Shown here piece by piece: positions 1 to 9,888 of a stretch of DNA of 64,000 nt; the first letter of the stretch is position 1, and every line of letters begins with the position of its first letter. Location: positions 16,650 through 80,649 of the forward strand of contig JAVKOQ010000240.1 of the NCBI GenBank assembly GCA_031835245.1, written 5' to 3'. A program made the translations under genes and the position numbers. Origin of the DNA: Balamuthia mandrillaris (lineage: Eukaryota; Discosea; Longamoebia; Balamuthiidae). Under the pieces are notes generated by a model that worked only from the letters and a program-made list of their open reading frames with translations, had not been told where the DNA came from and did not search any database.

Positions 1-43
1 CTTTTTATTTTTCTTTCTTTTCTTTTTTTTTTTCAGCACGCGC

Positions 44-2640
44 ATGTTATGTACGAACAGCTCAAACCAACGCGCCAACAACAGGCTGAGCGCTTTTGAG
101 TATTGGAAGACCTACGCAGCTGCTGCTGTACGTTCTATCACCTATTGTGCTCTCTACACCACTCTATTCGCTCTCCTTTCTTCGCCCTACTTCATGCTCT
201 CTGCTCTCTGCCCTCTCTGCTTTCCGCTCTCTGCGCCCTCCTCTCTCGTTCCTTCTCTCAGCTCGCTTGCGAGTCTTTTTCTCATCTTTCTTCATTGCGA
301 AAGGCCACAGGGATTGTTTCTGGAGGATTGTTGTTGCATTTCACGCAAGGAAATAAAGAAGACTCCTCCGAAAGCGACAACCAGCACAAGCGTGCAGTGG
401 TTTCCTCACCTCCTGCTCTCCCCGATGTTTCTACGAACATAACAGACGACAAACATGAAGGAAGCAGCAAGAAAATGGAAACCGAGGAATCAGTAACCCA
501 AACGACTGCGGCTGAGGAGAAAGAGACAAGCGAAGCTGCTGATTCAACTGCTACTGCTGCTGCAACTCAGAAAGAACAGCAGGAACAGCAAAACGATGGC
601 AACTCTAAAGAAGAAGAACCACAACAATATCTCTTTGCCTTCACCAAAGAAGTAAACACTTTCTTCTCCCTTCCTCACTATCTTATGCTGATGAAACATG
701 TTTCTTTTTGTGTTGTTAGGACGTTCCACCGGAGCTTATGGAAATGCTGCAAGGGCAAGGCGTTAATCCTCTAATTCTCCCTCCCAACAAAAGCGTGGAG
801 TTACTTTCAGCATCAGATGCTTCACCAGTGGCAACCAAGCTCGTCTTCTATTTGGAAGACATGAACACGCATGAGCTGCGTCGCTTTGCGTTTCCTTCAG
901 ACCGTGAAGTTACTGCAGAATCGCTCCTGCATTTCATAGACGAAGCGAAAAACGGTCGAGTGGTAATCTCTCTTTCTTTCTCTCTCGCTCTCTCTCGCTC
1001 TCTCGCTTTCTTAGCATCCTTCATGAGCAGGAGTCATGTGTAATGTCCGAAGTGATTTCAAGTCCCAACACTTCAGCAAGTGCATTGATGAAAAAAGGAC
1101 CTCCAGTCTTACAGCTCACCGCAAAACAGCTTAATACTTATTTGCGCAACAGAGAGCAACAAATAAAGAAGGCATTGGAGCATCAGCCTCCGACTGACGA
1201 CTCTCTCGATAACTCTTCGTCATCTGCTGAAGATGAAATACTCCTGCCGAAGCAACTGCAGCAACCAGACAAAGACGTGGTGGTGTTGGTAGGCGAGGCG
1301 ACAGCTCAGCGATGGGCCAAAGAATTGTTGTCTTTGTTTGGAAATGATCTCGTCGTAGCTTGTATTAATCCGGTTTTGAACTCTTTGAACGCTTCTTACT
1401 TTAGCGAGAGCAACGTGGAAAACTTCAAGCTCTTTCTTTCGCCGGCTAGTTTGAAGGCCACAAATCGGCTAACGGATCAGGCTGCTCTCAATGGACTGTA
1501 TCACAAACGAGACGGAGTGTTTGACTTTGTGGAGTTTATTTGTTCCAACAGGTACTCTTCTCCTTTCTCTCTCTTCTCTGTCGTTCTTTTTTTTTTCTAT
1601 TTACACATCAACAAAGTACTAACCTGCTGTGTTTTATATAATGGCACAGGCCGCCGACAGAGGCTAATGTAAACAGAGCACATACTGCTCGACTTATCAA
1701 AGAGATCAGTACAGCTATCAATCGGTTGACTGCTTTATCTGGTTTGTATCGCTTCTTTCTCACTTGTTTGTTGTTGTTGTCTTAATTTTGTATTGCTGTT
1801 ACATATAAAAATAGGTGGTGTAGAAAATACGCTCAACATTCTTTTCAAGGAACAGCTCTATGAACCAGGAATGAACAATTTTGTACAGGTTTTCAAAGAG
1901 TCTTTGCGAAATATTGAAGGTATGGAAACTCTTAACCTTTGTATTTTGTTCTTCTTGTCCATGGTTCTTTCTTCGTAACTTTCTTTACGGTCTGACGCTA
2001 ACTCTTGCTATCCAGACTTCATGCTGGAGAACATCCCTTTTCTGGAAACCCAAGAAGAATTAGATAACTATTTCCAGGAGCAAGAAAGTAAAGGCAACAC
2101 CCAAGCTACTATTCTATTTGTGACTGAAGCAGAGTGCCTTGCCTGCCCTGCATGGTACCACCGAGTAAATCTCTTTGCAAAGAACAAGCCCGACACAACC
2201 TTCATCCGATGCCCTTCTAAGGTTTTTCTTTTCGTCTTACCTGTTTATTCCCTCTTCTCTTCCCCAGTCTTGTGCTCTCTATTCTGTCTGCCTTCTTTCT
2301 TCTCTGCTTCCTTTCTGTTCTCTCTTCACTCTCTTATTTATCTCTTTTCGTTCTCTCTTTTTCGCTCGCATCTATTTTCTTTTGCTTTGCCCAAAAACAA
2401 AAGTTGTTTGAGAGCAAAGGGCCACTGCCAGGCCTGCCTGCCTTCTTTGCCTACAACTGGGAGAGTAAGACCTTCCGCATGCTCTCCCAGGAGGAAGAGC
2501 TGGAGCTGCTCACCTACATCGGGCGTCCTCAAGCTCCTGCCACCACTACCACCAATGCGCCTTCGCCACAGCCTCACCCGGCAGAGAAAGACGAAGAAGA
2601 AGCAGAAGAAGATAAAGAAGAGCAGAAGAAGAAAGAATAA
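44..2640 (+). CDS. Divergent PDI-like / thioredoxin-fold membrane protein, copy A1
   Basis: Eight exons read in frame: 44-127, 304-651, 720-962, 1031-1551, about 1650-1740, about 1815-1920, about 2017-2220 and about 2402-2640. Start is the ATG at 44. A T-rich stretch ending in CAG lies just before it, so an upstream exon outside the window is possible. Exon 2 opens with a short hydrophobic segment (GIVSGGLLLHF), then an acidic low-complexity linker. Exon 3 resembles a PDI b-type domain (FPSDREVTAESLLHFIDEAK). Exon 4 resembles a PDI a-type domain that has lost its CGHC site (DVVVLVGEA ... NVENFKLF). The last two exons form a thioredoxin fold with the CxxC motif ECLACPAWYHR and a likely cis-proline in GLPAFFAY; the tail is Glu/Lys-rich. 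A paralogue lies at 28.0-30.6 kb. Redox or chaperone function is inference; the family as a whole is not one I recognise. Confidence 0.72.
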
Positions 2641-2863
2641 AAAGGATTTTTAAATTAATTTAAAAAAATTGTGGTGTCGACAACAAATAATCAATGCCTT
2701 CCAAATTTTTCCAAAAATTTCCAAGAAAAAAAAAAGAGTAGCAAGCCCCAAAGGGAGATGGTGGTGGTAAGCTGTGTTGAGTGACTTGCTGCCAGGAGGG
2801 CCTACAAGTGGAAGAGGTTCCGCTCTGTTGTTTTTGTTGTTGTTGTGTATTTTTTTTTTGTAA

Positions 2864-4464
2864 ATGAGCAAACGGACGCTTTCTGGGACGTATGTTCCGG
2901 CCAACCCCGAACCCCCCAAACGGCTGTGTACGCCAACAAGCACGTAGTTCCCGCTACATTTTTTTTTTGTTTAGCAAGTTCTTGATGCCGGACAACTGCT
3001 AATCCTTTCTTATTCTGCTCTCTTCCGCGTAACACACACACTACCTCTTCCCCCTCTTCCTTTCTCTCTTCAAACCAACAACAACAAAACAAAAAGGTCC
3101 TGGTGAAGTTATATTGTACAAAATCCCACCGGCAGAACACACGCTGTTTGTGTGCCGGCTGCACCCTGACACCACCGAGGAGGAGCTGGAGGAGGCCTTC
3201 TCTCCCTTTGGCCTTCTCTATGAAGTGCGGTGCTACATGAGAGATGGAGATGGTGGCGGTGAAAGCTCGCAAGCGTCCCAGGCAACGCCTGGCCCGTCAG
3301 CCTCCCAGGAGCCCAGCCCCACACTCTGTACGTGTTTTTTTAGTGGCTTGTTGTTGTTGTTGTTGTTGTTCTTGTTCTTCTTCTTCTCCTTGTTCTTCTT
3401 CTTCTTCTTCTTCTCCTTGTTCTTCTTGTTCTTCTTGTTCTTCTTGTTCTTCTTGTTCTTCTTCTTCTCCTTGTTCTTCTTGTTCTTCTTGTTCTTCTTG
3501 TTCTTCTTGTTCTTCTTGTTCTTGTTCTTCTTCTTCTTGTTCTTCTTCTTCTTCTTCTTCTTCTTCTTCTTCTTCTTCTTCTTCTTGTATCATTCTTCTG
3601 GCGCTTAACTGACAATTGTGTACTCTTTGAAGTAAACAAGTTTGCGTTTGTAAGATTCTATTCCTACTTTTCTGCGCTGACCGCCAAACAAGATGTCAAC
3701 GATCGCAAGTTTCATGGTGCTCGCTGCAAGGTTTTGCTTCAAACTAACGAACTGAAGAAGAGAGAGAAAAGGAGAGAGCATCAAAAGAGAGAGAGAGATG
3801 AGAACAACAGAAGAACGAGAAAGGGAGAGTGAAGAGTTGACTAACCTGTTGTCTATGCCATTAAATGCAGGTAACATTTTCAAAGCTGAAAGGAGAGGAC
3901 AAATACGGAGGCAGCAACGCCTTGCCACTGACGATGCGGCGGAGCACCGAGCTCACTAACTATTACTTTGGCTATGACGGTTGGAGCAGCCGCTTAGTGG
4001 CGCTCGCTCCCGAGACTCCCGTTGCCTCTCTAGTTCCGGACCCCAAAACGCGCCTCTACAAGTGCGTGTACAAGTGCGTCATTCATCTTTCCTTTCACAC
4101 GCAGGACCGACAGTTGGAGGCTTTAGGTTTGTTGCTGAACTTGACTTTCTTCCTTTCTTGTTGTTTCTTTCTTTCTTTCTTTCTTTTCATTGCAAAGCTG
4201 ACACGAAGCTCCACCCAAAAAGGATTCGGAGAGGAGGAATCGGACAGCAAAGGGACGGCAATAGAGTACGCCAAGAAAAAAGCGGTCACGGAAGCCTACA
4301 AGAACGCCTTTGGCTCGTTGGCCTTGGTGGTGCTGCGTGGCGGGCGCGTTGCTCTCCACTTTCTGGATACCTCTGTGGACCTTTGGGATGCTCCTGTCCC
4401 TGGGGAGGCTCCTTCCTCCGCCGGTGCCGATGCTGCTGCTTTTGCTTCTGTATCTACCTCTTAG
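2864..4464 (+). CDS. RDM1-like protein: RRM followed by Rad52 motif
   Basis: Five exons join in frame: 2864-2927, 3097-3327, 3633-3730, 3871-4126 and 4223-4464, giving 296 residues. The RRM shows RNP2 as TLFVCRL and RNP1 as FAFVRFYS, split by the second intron. It is followed by a Rad52-type segment: ELTNYYFGYDGWSSR, then a predicted strand pair, then SKGTAIEYAKKKAVTEAYKNA, which matches the conserved Rad52 core helix. RRM plus a Rad52 motif is the architecture of RDM1 (RAD52 motif containing 1), a nucleic-acid-binding protein linked to recombination and DNA damage responses in animals. Joining 4126 to 4223 restores the Rad52-like G-F-G-E-E-E reading; the alternative acceptor at 4198 would break the frame. 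Intron 2 carries a long TTC/GTT repeat. The C terminus is Ala/Ser-rich. Confidence 0.8.
3340..3590 (+). repeat. TTC/TTG pyrimidine microsatellite in RDM1-like intron 2
   Basis: About 250 bases of GTTGTT, TTCTTG and TTC units lie between the donor at 3328 and the acceptor at 3632. The unit changes along its length: GTT units, then TTCTTG hexamers, then pure TTC. It is in the sense-pyrimidine orientation. Open frames across it encode only poly-Ser, poly-Phe/Leu or, on the other strand, poly-Glu and are not genes. Confidence 0.95.
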
Positions 4465-4678
4465 TTTGCTTTTGTTGATAAAAGAAAAAAAATGAGAAAA
4501 TGAAAAAAAAAGAAAGAAAGAAATATAGAAAAGAAAAAAAGAAAAAGAAAAAGAAAAAAAAGGAAAAAATGAAAAATGAAAAAATATGAAAAAGAAAAGA
4601 AAAAAAGAAAAAAAGAAAAAGAAAAAAAAGAAAAAGAAATAGAAAAAAAGAAAAAGGAAAAGAAAAAACCAAACAACA

Positions 4679-4688
4679 GTCGACAAAA
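4679..4688 (+). promoter_or_regulatory. GTCGACAAAA-type upstream motif
   Basis: GTCGACAAAA lies about 90 bases upstream of the carrier ATG at 4776. Close relatives occur at 2676 (upstream of the RDM1-like gene), 16463 (upstream of the ArfGAP gene), 22835 (upstream of the RhoGAP gene), 25090 (BAHD/P450 divergent region) and twice at 31130 and 31183 (just before the TPR gene). A promoter role is inference from position and recurrence. Confidence 0.35.
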
Positions 4689-4775
4689 ATTGACCTGGCA
4701 AAAATTATTATTACATAAATAAATAAATAAGGCAGCCGGAGAGAGAGACCAAACAAAAATACAGGCTCGAAGGAG

Positions 4776-6175
4776 ATGGCTGCACTATTTCACATCTTCG
4801 CGGCGGGAGGTTTGGCCTGTAGGTTTTTTTTTTTTTTCAAACGGACCCATCCACCCACAATTGCACTCAAGTGACCGACCACTCACCTTTTTTTGTTTGG
4901 GATGTACCTTTTTTTCGTTTTTTTTAAACAAAAAAATAACAGGTGCGACGGAGCGAGTGCTACTTCTTCCGGTGGATGTAGTCAAGACAAGGCTTCAAGC
5001 CCAACCAGGGATAGCTTTCCATCAAGTCTTAACCTCTTTGGCCCACGAAAAGTTTGTTGTTTCTTTGCTTCTCACTTTTGCCTTCTTTTTACATCTAATG
5101 ACCGAGACCAAAAAAAAGTTGGGGAGCAGGTTTCTTTCGCGGCCTTATCCCTGTTCTGATGACCGCTCCCATGAGGGTGGTGAAGCTGTTCGCGTTTCGT
5201 GTCGCTAGACAACTGTTGGAGAATGGGGACTCTTCTTCTTCCTCTTCGTCAACTCCCAGCCGAATGGAGCAAACGTTGAAGTTGGTGGTGGCAGGTTTGG
5301 GCGCTGCTGCTGTGGAGATCATCTTGAGTTTCCCGTTTGAGGTTCTGCGAGTGCGTTTGCAGGCTGCTGATGCCAATGTACACCGCTCTTTCTCTCGTCT
5401 CTCGTTCTCTCGTTCGCTTGTTTCTGTCTTTCTTTTCTTTTGCATTTATTTGTTTGTTTATGATGGTTATCTACTTGTTTTGCCAGCTCTCTACTTGGTC
5501 ATGCCTCAAAGATATTTGTGTGAAAGAAGGAGCCAGTTCCTTGCTTCGCGGTAGATTGATTTTTCCTTTCTCCATTCTCTTGTCGCACCATTCTCTCTTC
5601 TACTTCTCCCTCCTCCCATTCCCGTTATTCCTTCTTCCTCCTTCCTCCTTCTCCTTCGCCCTTGTTTCAATATTCTTACTGTCTCATTTTTTGTTATTTC
5701 ATAGGTATTGAAAGTTCATTATGGAGAGAAGTGGTGTGGAGTGGCGCTTACTTTGGCACAGGGCAGCTTTGCGAGAGTCTTGGTTGGAGAAATGACAAGA
5801 CGTACTTTGGTATTGAGTTGAGCATGCTCAGCGGTGTGATTGCCGCCATCGTCACAACCCCATTCGATGTGGTTAAGACCAGAACGCAAATATCATCGTC
5901 TCCCTCTCCTTCTACCTTCCCTATGCTATTCCGTCTTGCCACGACAGAAGGGTACATTCACTTTCTCTCTTTGTCTTCTACAATTTCTCCTTTTTTTTGC
6001 TCTATTATTATTACTTTTAGCATTAACAGTGGTTGAATGAAACCACAACAGGACGTCAGTGCTATTCTCAGGAGCATTGCTGCGTGTGCTCAGGGCGGTG
6101 ATTGGGGTGCCGGTGGGTGCTTATGTTTACACGGCCATAATTCAGTTGTTGACGCAGTACAGGATACGAACATAG
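4776..6175 (+). CDS. Mitochondrial carrier family (SLC25) protein
   Basis: A membrane transporter of the mitochondrial inner membrane. The start is the ATG at 4776, giving MAALFHIFAAGGLAC. All three carrier signatures are visible: LPVDVVKTRLQ in repeat 1, FPFEVLRVRLQ in repeat 2 and TPFDVVKTRTQ in repeat 3. At least six exons are needed; introns lie at about 4819-4942, 5050-5130, 5377-5487, 5553-5704, 5951-6050. Each intron is pyrimidine-rich. The last exon encodes SGALLRVLRAVIGVPVGA and ends at the TAG at 6173-6175. A Ser-rich insertion follows the first half of repeat 2. The repeat 1 and 3 signatures are canonical, so the protein should be a functional carrier. The substrate cannot be assigned. 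It is a different carrier from the EF-hand one at 43.8-45.8 kb. Confidence 0.82.
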
Positions 6176-6387
6176 TGCACTGCAGTGCATCCTAATTTAA
6201 GAGCTTGTGTCCCTTCCCTTTACTTTTACCACTTTGTTGAAAAATGCAGTTGGAAGAACAACGAAGCCCCATCCTAAGGTGTGTTCCCCCCTTGGTCTCC
6301 TCTCCACACTCAAAAAGGCGCCTGGAAGCCTCTCTCCATCTTGTGGTCTTCTTACCTTCGATGAACTTCGATCGAATTTTCATCAGC

Positions 6388-6471
6388 GCATCTATGGCCG
6401 AGCGGTCTAAGGCGGTAGACTCAAGTTCTACTGAGGTTATCCTCGCGTGGGTTCGAATCCCACTGGATGCA
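6388..6471 (+). tRNA. tRNA-Leu(CAA)
   Basis: Type II (long variable arm) tRNA. The acceptor stem pairs GCATCTA (6388-6394) with TGGATGC (6464-6470), discriminator A at 6471. The D arm contains the A box TGGCCGAGCGGTCTAAGGC. The anticodon stem GTAGA/TCTAC closes the loop CTCAAGT, giving anticodon CAA. The variable arm pairs TGAGG with CCTCG, and the T arm is GTGGG-TTCGAAT-CCCAC, containing the B box. No intron is seen in the anticodon loop. It reads TTG leucine codons. Confidence 0.96.
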
Positions 6472-6475
6472 ACAG

Positions 6476-6484
6476 TTTTTTTTT
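6476..6484 (+). terminator. RNA polymerase III oligo-T terminator of tRNA-Leu
   Basis: A run of nine T residues starts five bases after the discriminator base of the tRNA, the usual form of a Pol III stop. Confidence 0.8.
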
Positions 6485-6716
6485 GGTTTTCCTTTTTTTT
6501 TCCATGATTTACAAAACCACAAACACAAACCACAACAACTTTTGCTTTAGCCTTGCTGCAATCATCCGTTCCTCATCAAAGGAGTGAAGGACAAGGAGAC
6601 CGCCTCTTCCACCATCAAGGCTCCTAGCACCACCACCACGATAAACAGGCGGTCTCTAGAATTGTCCATTTGAACCTGCCCGCCGTATCACTTGTTTGCT
6701 TTTTGATCTGTACAAA

Positions 6717-9662
6717 TTAGTTAATTCTTATGGCAAAAAATAAAACAGAAATAAAAATAAAAATGTGAAGGTAACCTGTTTCTTCCTCGCCGCCACTCGA
6801 TGAGAAGGGATCATCCTCTGCGTCAGTGCAAAGTCTCCTTTGCTTTCCGTCTTGTCCTTTGCTTGCTTTTTGACGTTTTTCCTTGTAGGCATTCAGCACA
6901 AGACGTCGCCTTTTCTTTTTCTTGCTTTGCCGTGCTGCTATATCACCGTCCGATTCCTCGTCTTCATCAAAGTTTTCTTCAGTAAAGTCATCCTCAGAGC
7001 TAGACTGGTACTCAGAAGCAGAGTCCGCTGTTGAGTTTGCTTCTTCCTCAGAAGATGCTATAAAGTCAGAATCAGAATCTGTAGATGAGGTTGTGTCAGA
7101 ATCTGAATCCAAAAGTATGGACGTCGCCCTGGTTGCTCGTCTTTCGTCTATAGGGGCAGTCGAAGAAGCAGTTGAGGTACGCGAGGCTGTGGGAGATGGC
7201 GCAGATGATGATGACGAAGAAGTGGGATAAGAATGAAAGGGGGATGAATAGGTGAATGCAGATGATGAACGTGGTGTTGTGGAAGTAGGCCGGCTGTTGC
7301 GGCCACGAGAAGGGTGAGGCCCACTTCTACTGCTGCGATTTGGCTGGTAGGGAGTGGAAGCAGTTACTGTTGCTGAAGAAGAAAAGGCAGATGGACGTGG
7401 CGTTGCGGAATAAGTCTGGTAGCCATAGCCATAGCCATAGGAAACGGTACTAGCATAAGGGACCCTACTTCCCCTGCTGTGCTGCATGAAAGGCCAGTGG
7501 GATGTGGGCGCAGAGTTGCCACTAGCAGCAGCTTGGTGCCAATGGGCGGGAAATGGGAGTGAGGAGGGTCCACTGGTGGCGGAATAGGTCCCTTGGTCGT
7601 CTTCTTCTCTTGTATCTTCGAGCGCAGTAAATTCTGCTGAATCATACCAGTATTCTAATGTTGCGCCCATTGGTTTGCTGCATACACCCCAGAGACAGTC
7701 ACGATGTTCTACCAATTCTGCCACCCGCTCGCTTGATGCTTGACTGGAGAATATAGGTTGTCCAAAGATATTCCAAATGACGATCTTTCCATCCACTTGA
7801 CCACTTAAAGGAAGGAAGGCAAAAAGGTGAGAAATAAAAGGAGAGAAAAGAAGAGTAACAAAAACCTTGCAAGCTGTCCTTTGAAGGTGGCCAAGGATAT
7901 AATACATTTTCGATGCTTCAGGCTGGTGGCAAGGGTCCAATTCTCATTCCACACCTGCACCTTTGCCCCTGATCCTCCCACACACACATGACCATTCCAC
8001 ACCGTCATTGCATAGACCGCTTGGTTCGTGTTGATGGTGTGAAGGCAATAGCATGTATTCGTAAAACTGCGGTGTTCCCACACTTTCAGCCATGGATCTG
8101 CACCAGCAGTAACGAGATATGGGCCTCGTTGCACCATGCAGTATACTGGTTGACGATGGGATCCCTGGGGGAGAGAAAAACAATACTCCAGACCAACGCT
8201 AGCAGAGGGTGTTCGAAAAATGTGAACACTGCCCTTGGAGCCGCCGCAACACAGTAGTTCTTCGCTGCCCACTCGCCATGTCGTCAGACTCACCAGATTT
8301 TCTTTCGCTGTGGACTGGCCACAAAGTGTGAATATCGCAAAACGGCCGAGCTTAGAAACGGAGTATCTACTCGATGGTGCGGCGCTCCACAAAGTGACAT
8401 ACCCCGAACTTTCACCACTGACAAGCTGAAGGATTGGACCAACAACGCTACGTCAGTGCGCCAAATGGAAATGCAGCGAAAGAAAATCCACGCACCAGGT
8501 TTTTCCAAACATGCAGGCAGCAGTAGGTGGAGGCCTCCGAGACACTACCGCTTGCATCATGAGCTAGTTCCCTTCTGGCTGAACGCCACTGCCATAAGCA
8601 GGCTCGATGGGAAATCCTGCTAAAACTGTTGCCATTGCTAATGGTGCCTGTGCCCCACAGACGCTCTCGCCACACCACCACGCCTCTTGTCATCTGCATG
8701 AAGCATTGGAGCGAAGAGGTAGTTAGCTTCTCAAACGAACAAAGAAGAGGAGCTTACCAAAAGTGAACTGCTTGTATCTACTTTCTTTTCCAACGACCAT
8801 GGCGGCAGCCGCACGCACGCCGAGGAATCGCCCCAAAAGGACGGTTCGGTCAGTACCCAGTTCCTCCATGTCAAACAGACGGATACTGTACAAACCAGGT
8901 TCTGCCACGTTAGGTACAAGGAAAGAAACACTTGCAGAATACAGAAAGAAGAGAAAATAACAAAAAGCAAAAGAAGCAGATGAAGAAAAGCACAACGGAA
9001 TACGAACATATGGGACGCAAGTTAAGCGGGGAATCAGCAGCCAAGCACTCCAGTATGTGCAGCAGCACCTCGTTTGGCAGGAAAGGCAGTTCCTCCCTTG
9101 AATCATCAGTCGCAGGGGCAGCAGTACTTCGAGGAGAAGAAAAAGGGCTGGGAGACGTAACCGCTACATGCCGGGTTGAGGGAGAGCAAGGGCTGCTTGA
9201 CCCAGGAGAGGAGGCAGCAACCGTAGCCCTCGAAGCAGGAGAAAACGGAGACGAATATGCGCTGGAAGCAGCCGAAGGAGAGGTTGAACCAGGGAGCGCA
9301 GACGGAGAGGGTGGGGTAGTGGCGGCAGAAGCAGAAGAAGAGGCAGCCCATACATTGGCCTGCTGAATGGCTTGCCACTCATCCTCTGAGACCTCCTCTT
9401 CCTCTATTCCTGCTGGCAAGTTAGCTGTTGAGGCAGTCGTTTGCAGGGTGGCCTGGATGGCCAGCCACTCATCCTCTGAGACCTCCTCTTCCTCTATCTC
9501 CTCCTCCACCTGGTTGCTTGCTTTGATTGGGCTTAGGGTCTGGCCACTGGACGACGAAGCAGTAGTGCCTGCTTGTGGCTGCCGTTGCAACGCTAGACCA
9601 AGGGGAGGACTGGGTGCACCCAATCCCTCCCGTCGCAAAGGGGCGCTTGGCAATCGTTCCAT
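6717..9662 (-). CDS. F-box and WD40-repeat protein with acidic Ser-rich tail
   Basis: A likely substrate receptor of an SCF ubiquitin ligase. The start is the ATG at 9662 (MERLPSAPLRREG). The N-terminal region is Ser/Pro-rich and carries a duplicated motif, EEEVSEDEWLAIQ and EEEVSEDEWQAIQ. An F-box follows (LPFLPNEVLLHILECL). After at least four introns come WD40-type blades: LQLVSGESSGYVTLWS, ELLCCGGSKGSVHIFR, PYLVTAGADPWLKVWE, GHVCVGGSGAKVQVWN and GQVDGKIVIWNIFG. The long last exon has a Tyr/Gly and Ser-rich stretch, then Asp/Ser acidic runs, then a basic KKKKRRR segment that could act as a nuclear localisation signal. The stop used here is the TAA at 6717-6719. The final reading after GGEEETG runs into hydrophobic residues and may instead be an unrecognised splice. 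Confidence 0.78.
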
Positions 9663-9746
9663 TTTCTTCGTTGCAACCAAAAAAAAAAATGATTTTTATA
9701 GCAATTATTCCAAGAAAAATTTGGTCAGATTTTTCAGTTGCGGTAC

Positions 9747-9772
9747 GAGTTCGAATCCCACTGGAAGCAACA
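9747..9772 (+). pseudogene. tRNA-Leu 3' half fragment
   Basis: About 25 bases match the T loop, T-stem 3' side and acceptor 3' side of the tRNA-Leu at 6388-6471 with one difference in the acceptor (GGAAGCAAC against GGATGCAAC). The flanking sequence lacks a matching 5' half, A box or anticodon arm, so it is a fragment and not a working tRNA. Confidence 0.55.
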
Positions 9773-9888
9773 TTCTGGAGGGTGTGGTCTTATGTGACTA
9801 GACAAGCCTTTCCCTTCCAACATGTTGTTCCTCTTTATGCTTTTCCAACAAAGTTGGACAATAACTAATCCTTTTTGGTTATAAAGCT

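Noticed and set aside
3244-3639. Poly-Ser, poly-Phe and poly-Glu open frames
   Set aside because: They translate the TTC/TTG microsatellite inside an intron whose two flanking exons join in frame.
4454-4756. Minus-strand Phe/Ser-rich open frames downstream of the RDM1-like gene
   Set aside because: They are translations of an A/G-rich spacer with homopolymers, without a start context or domain.
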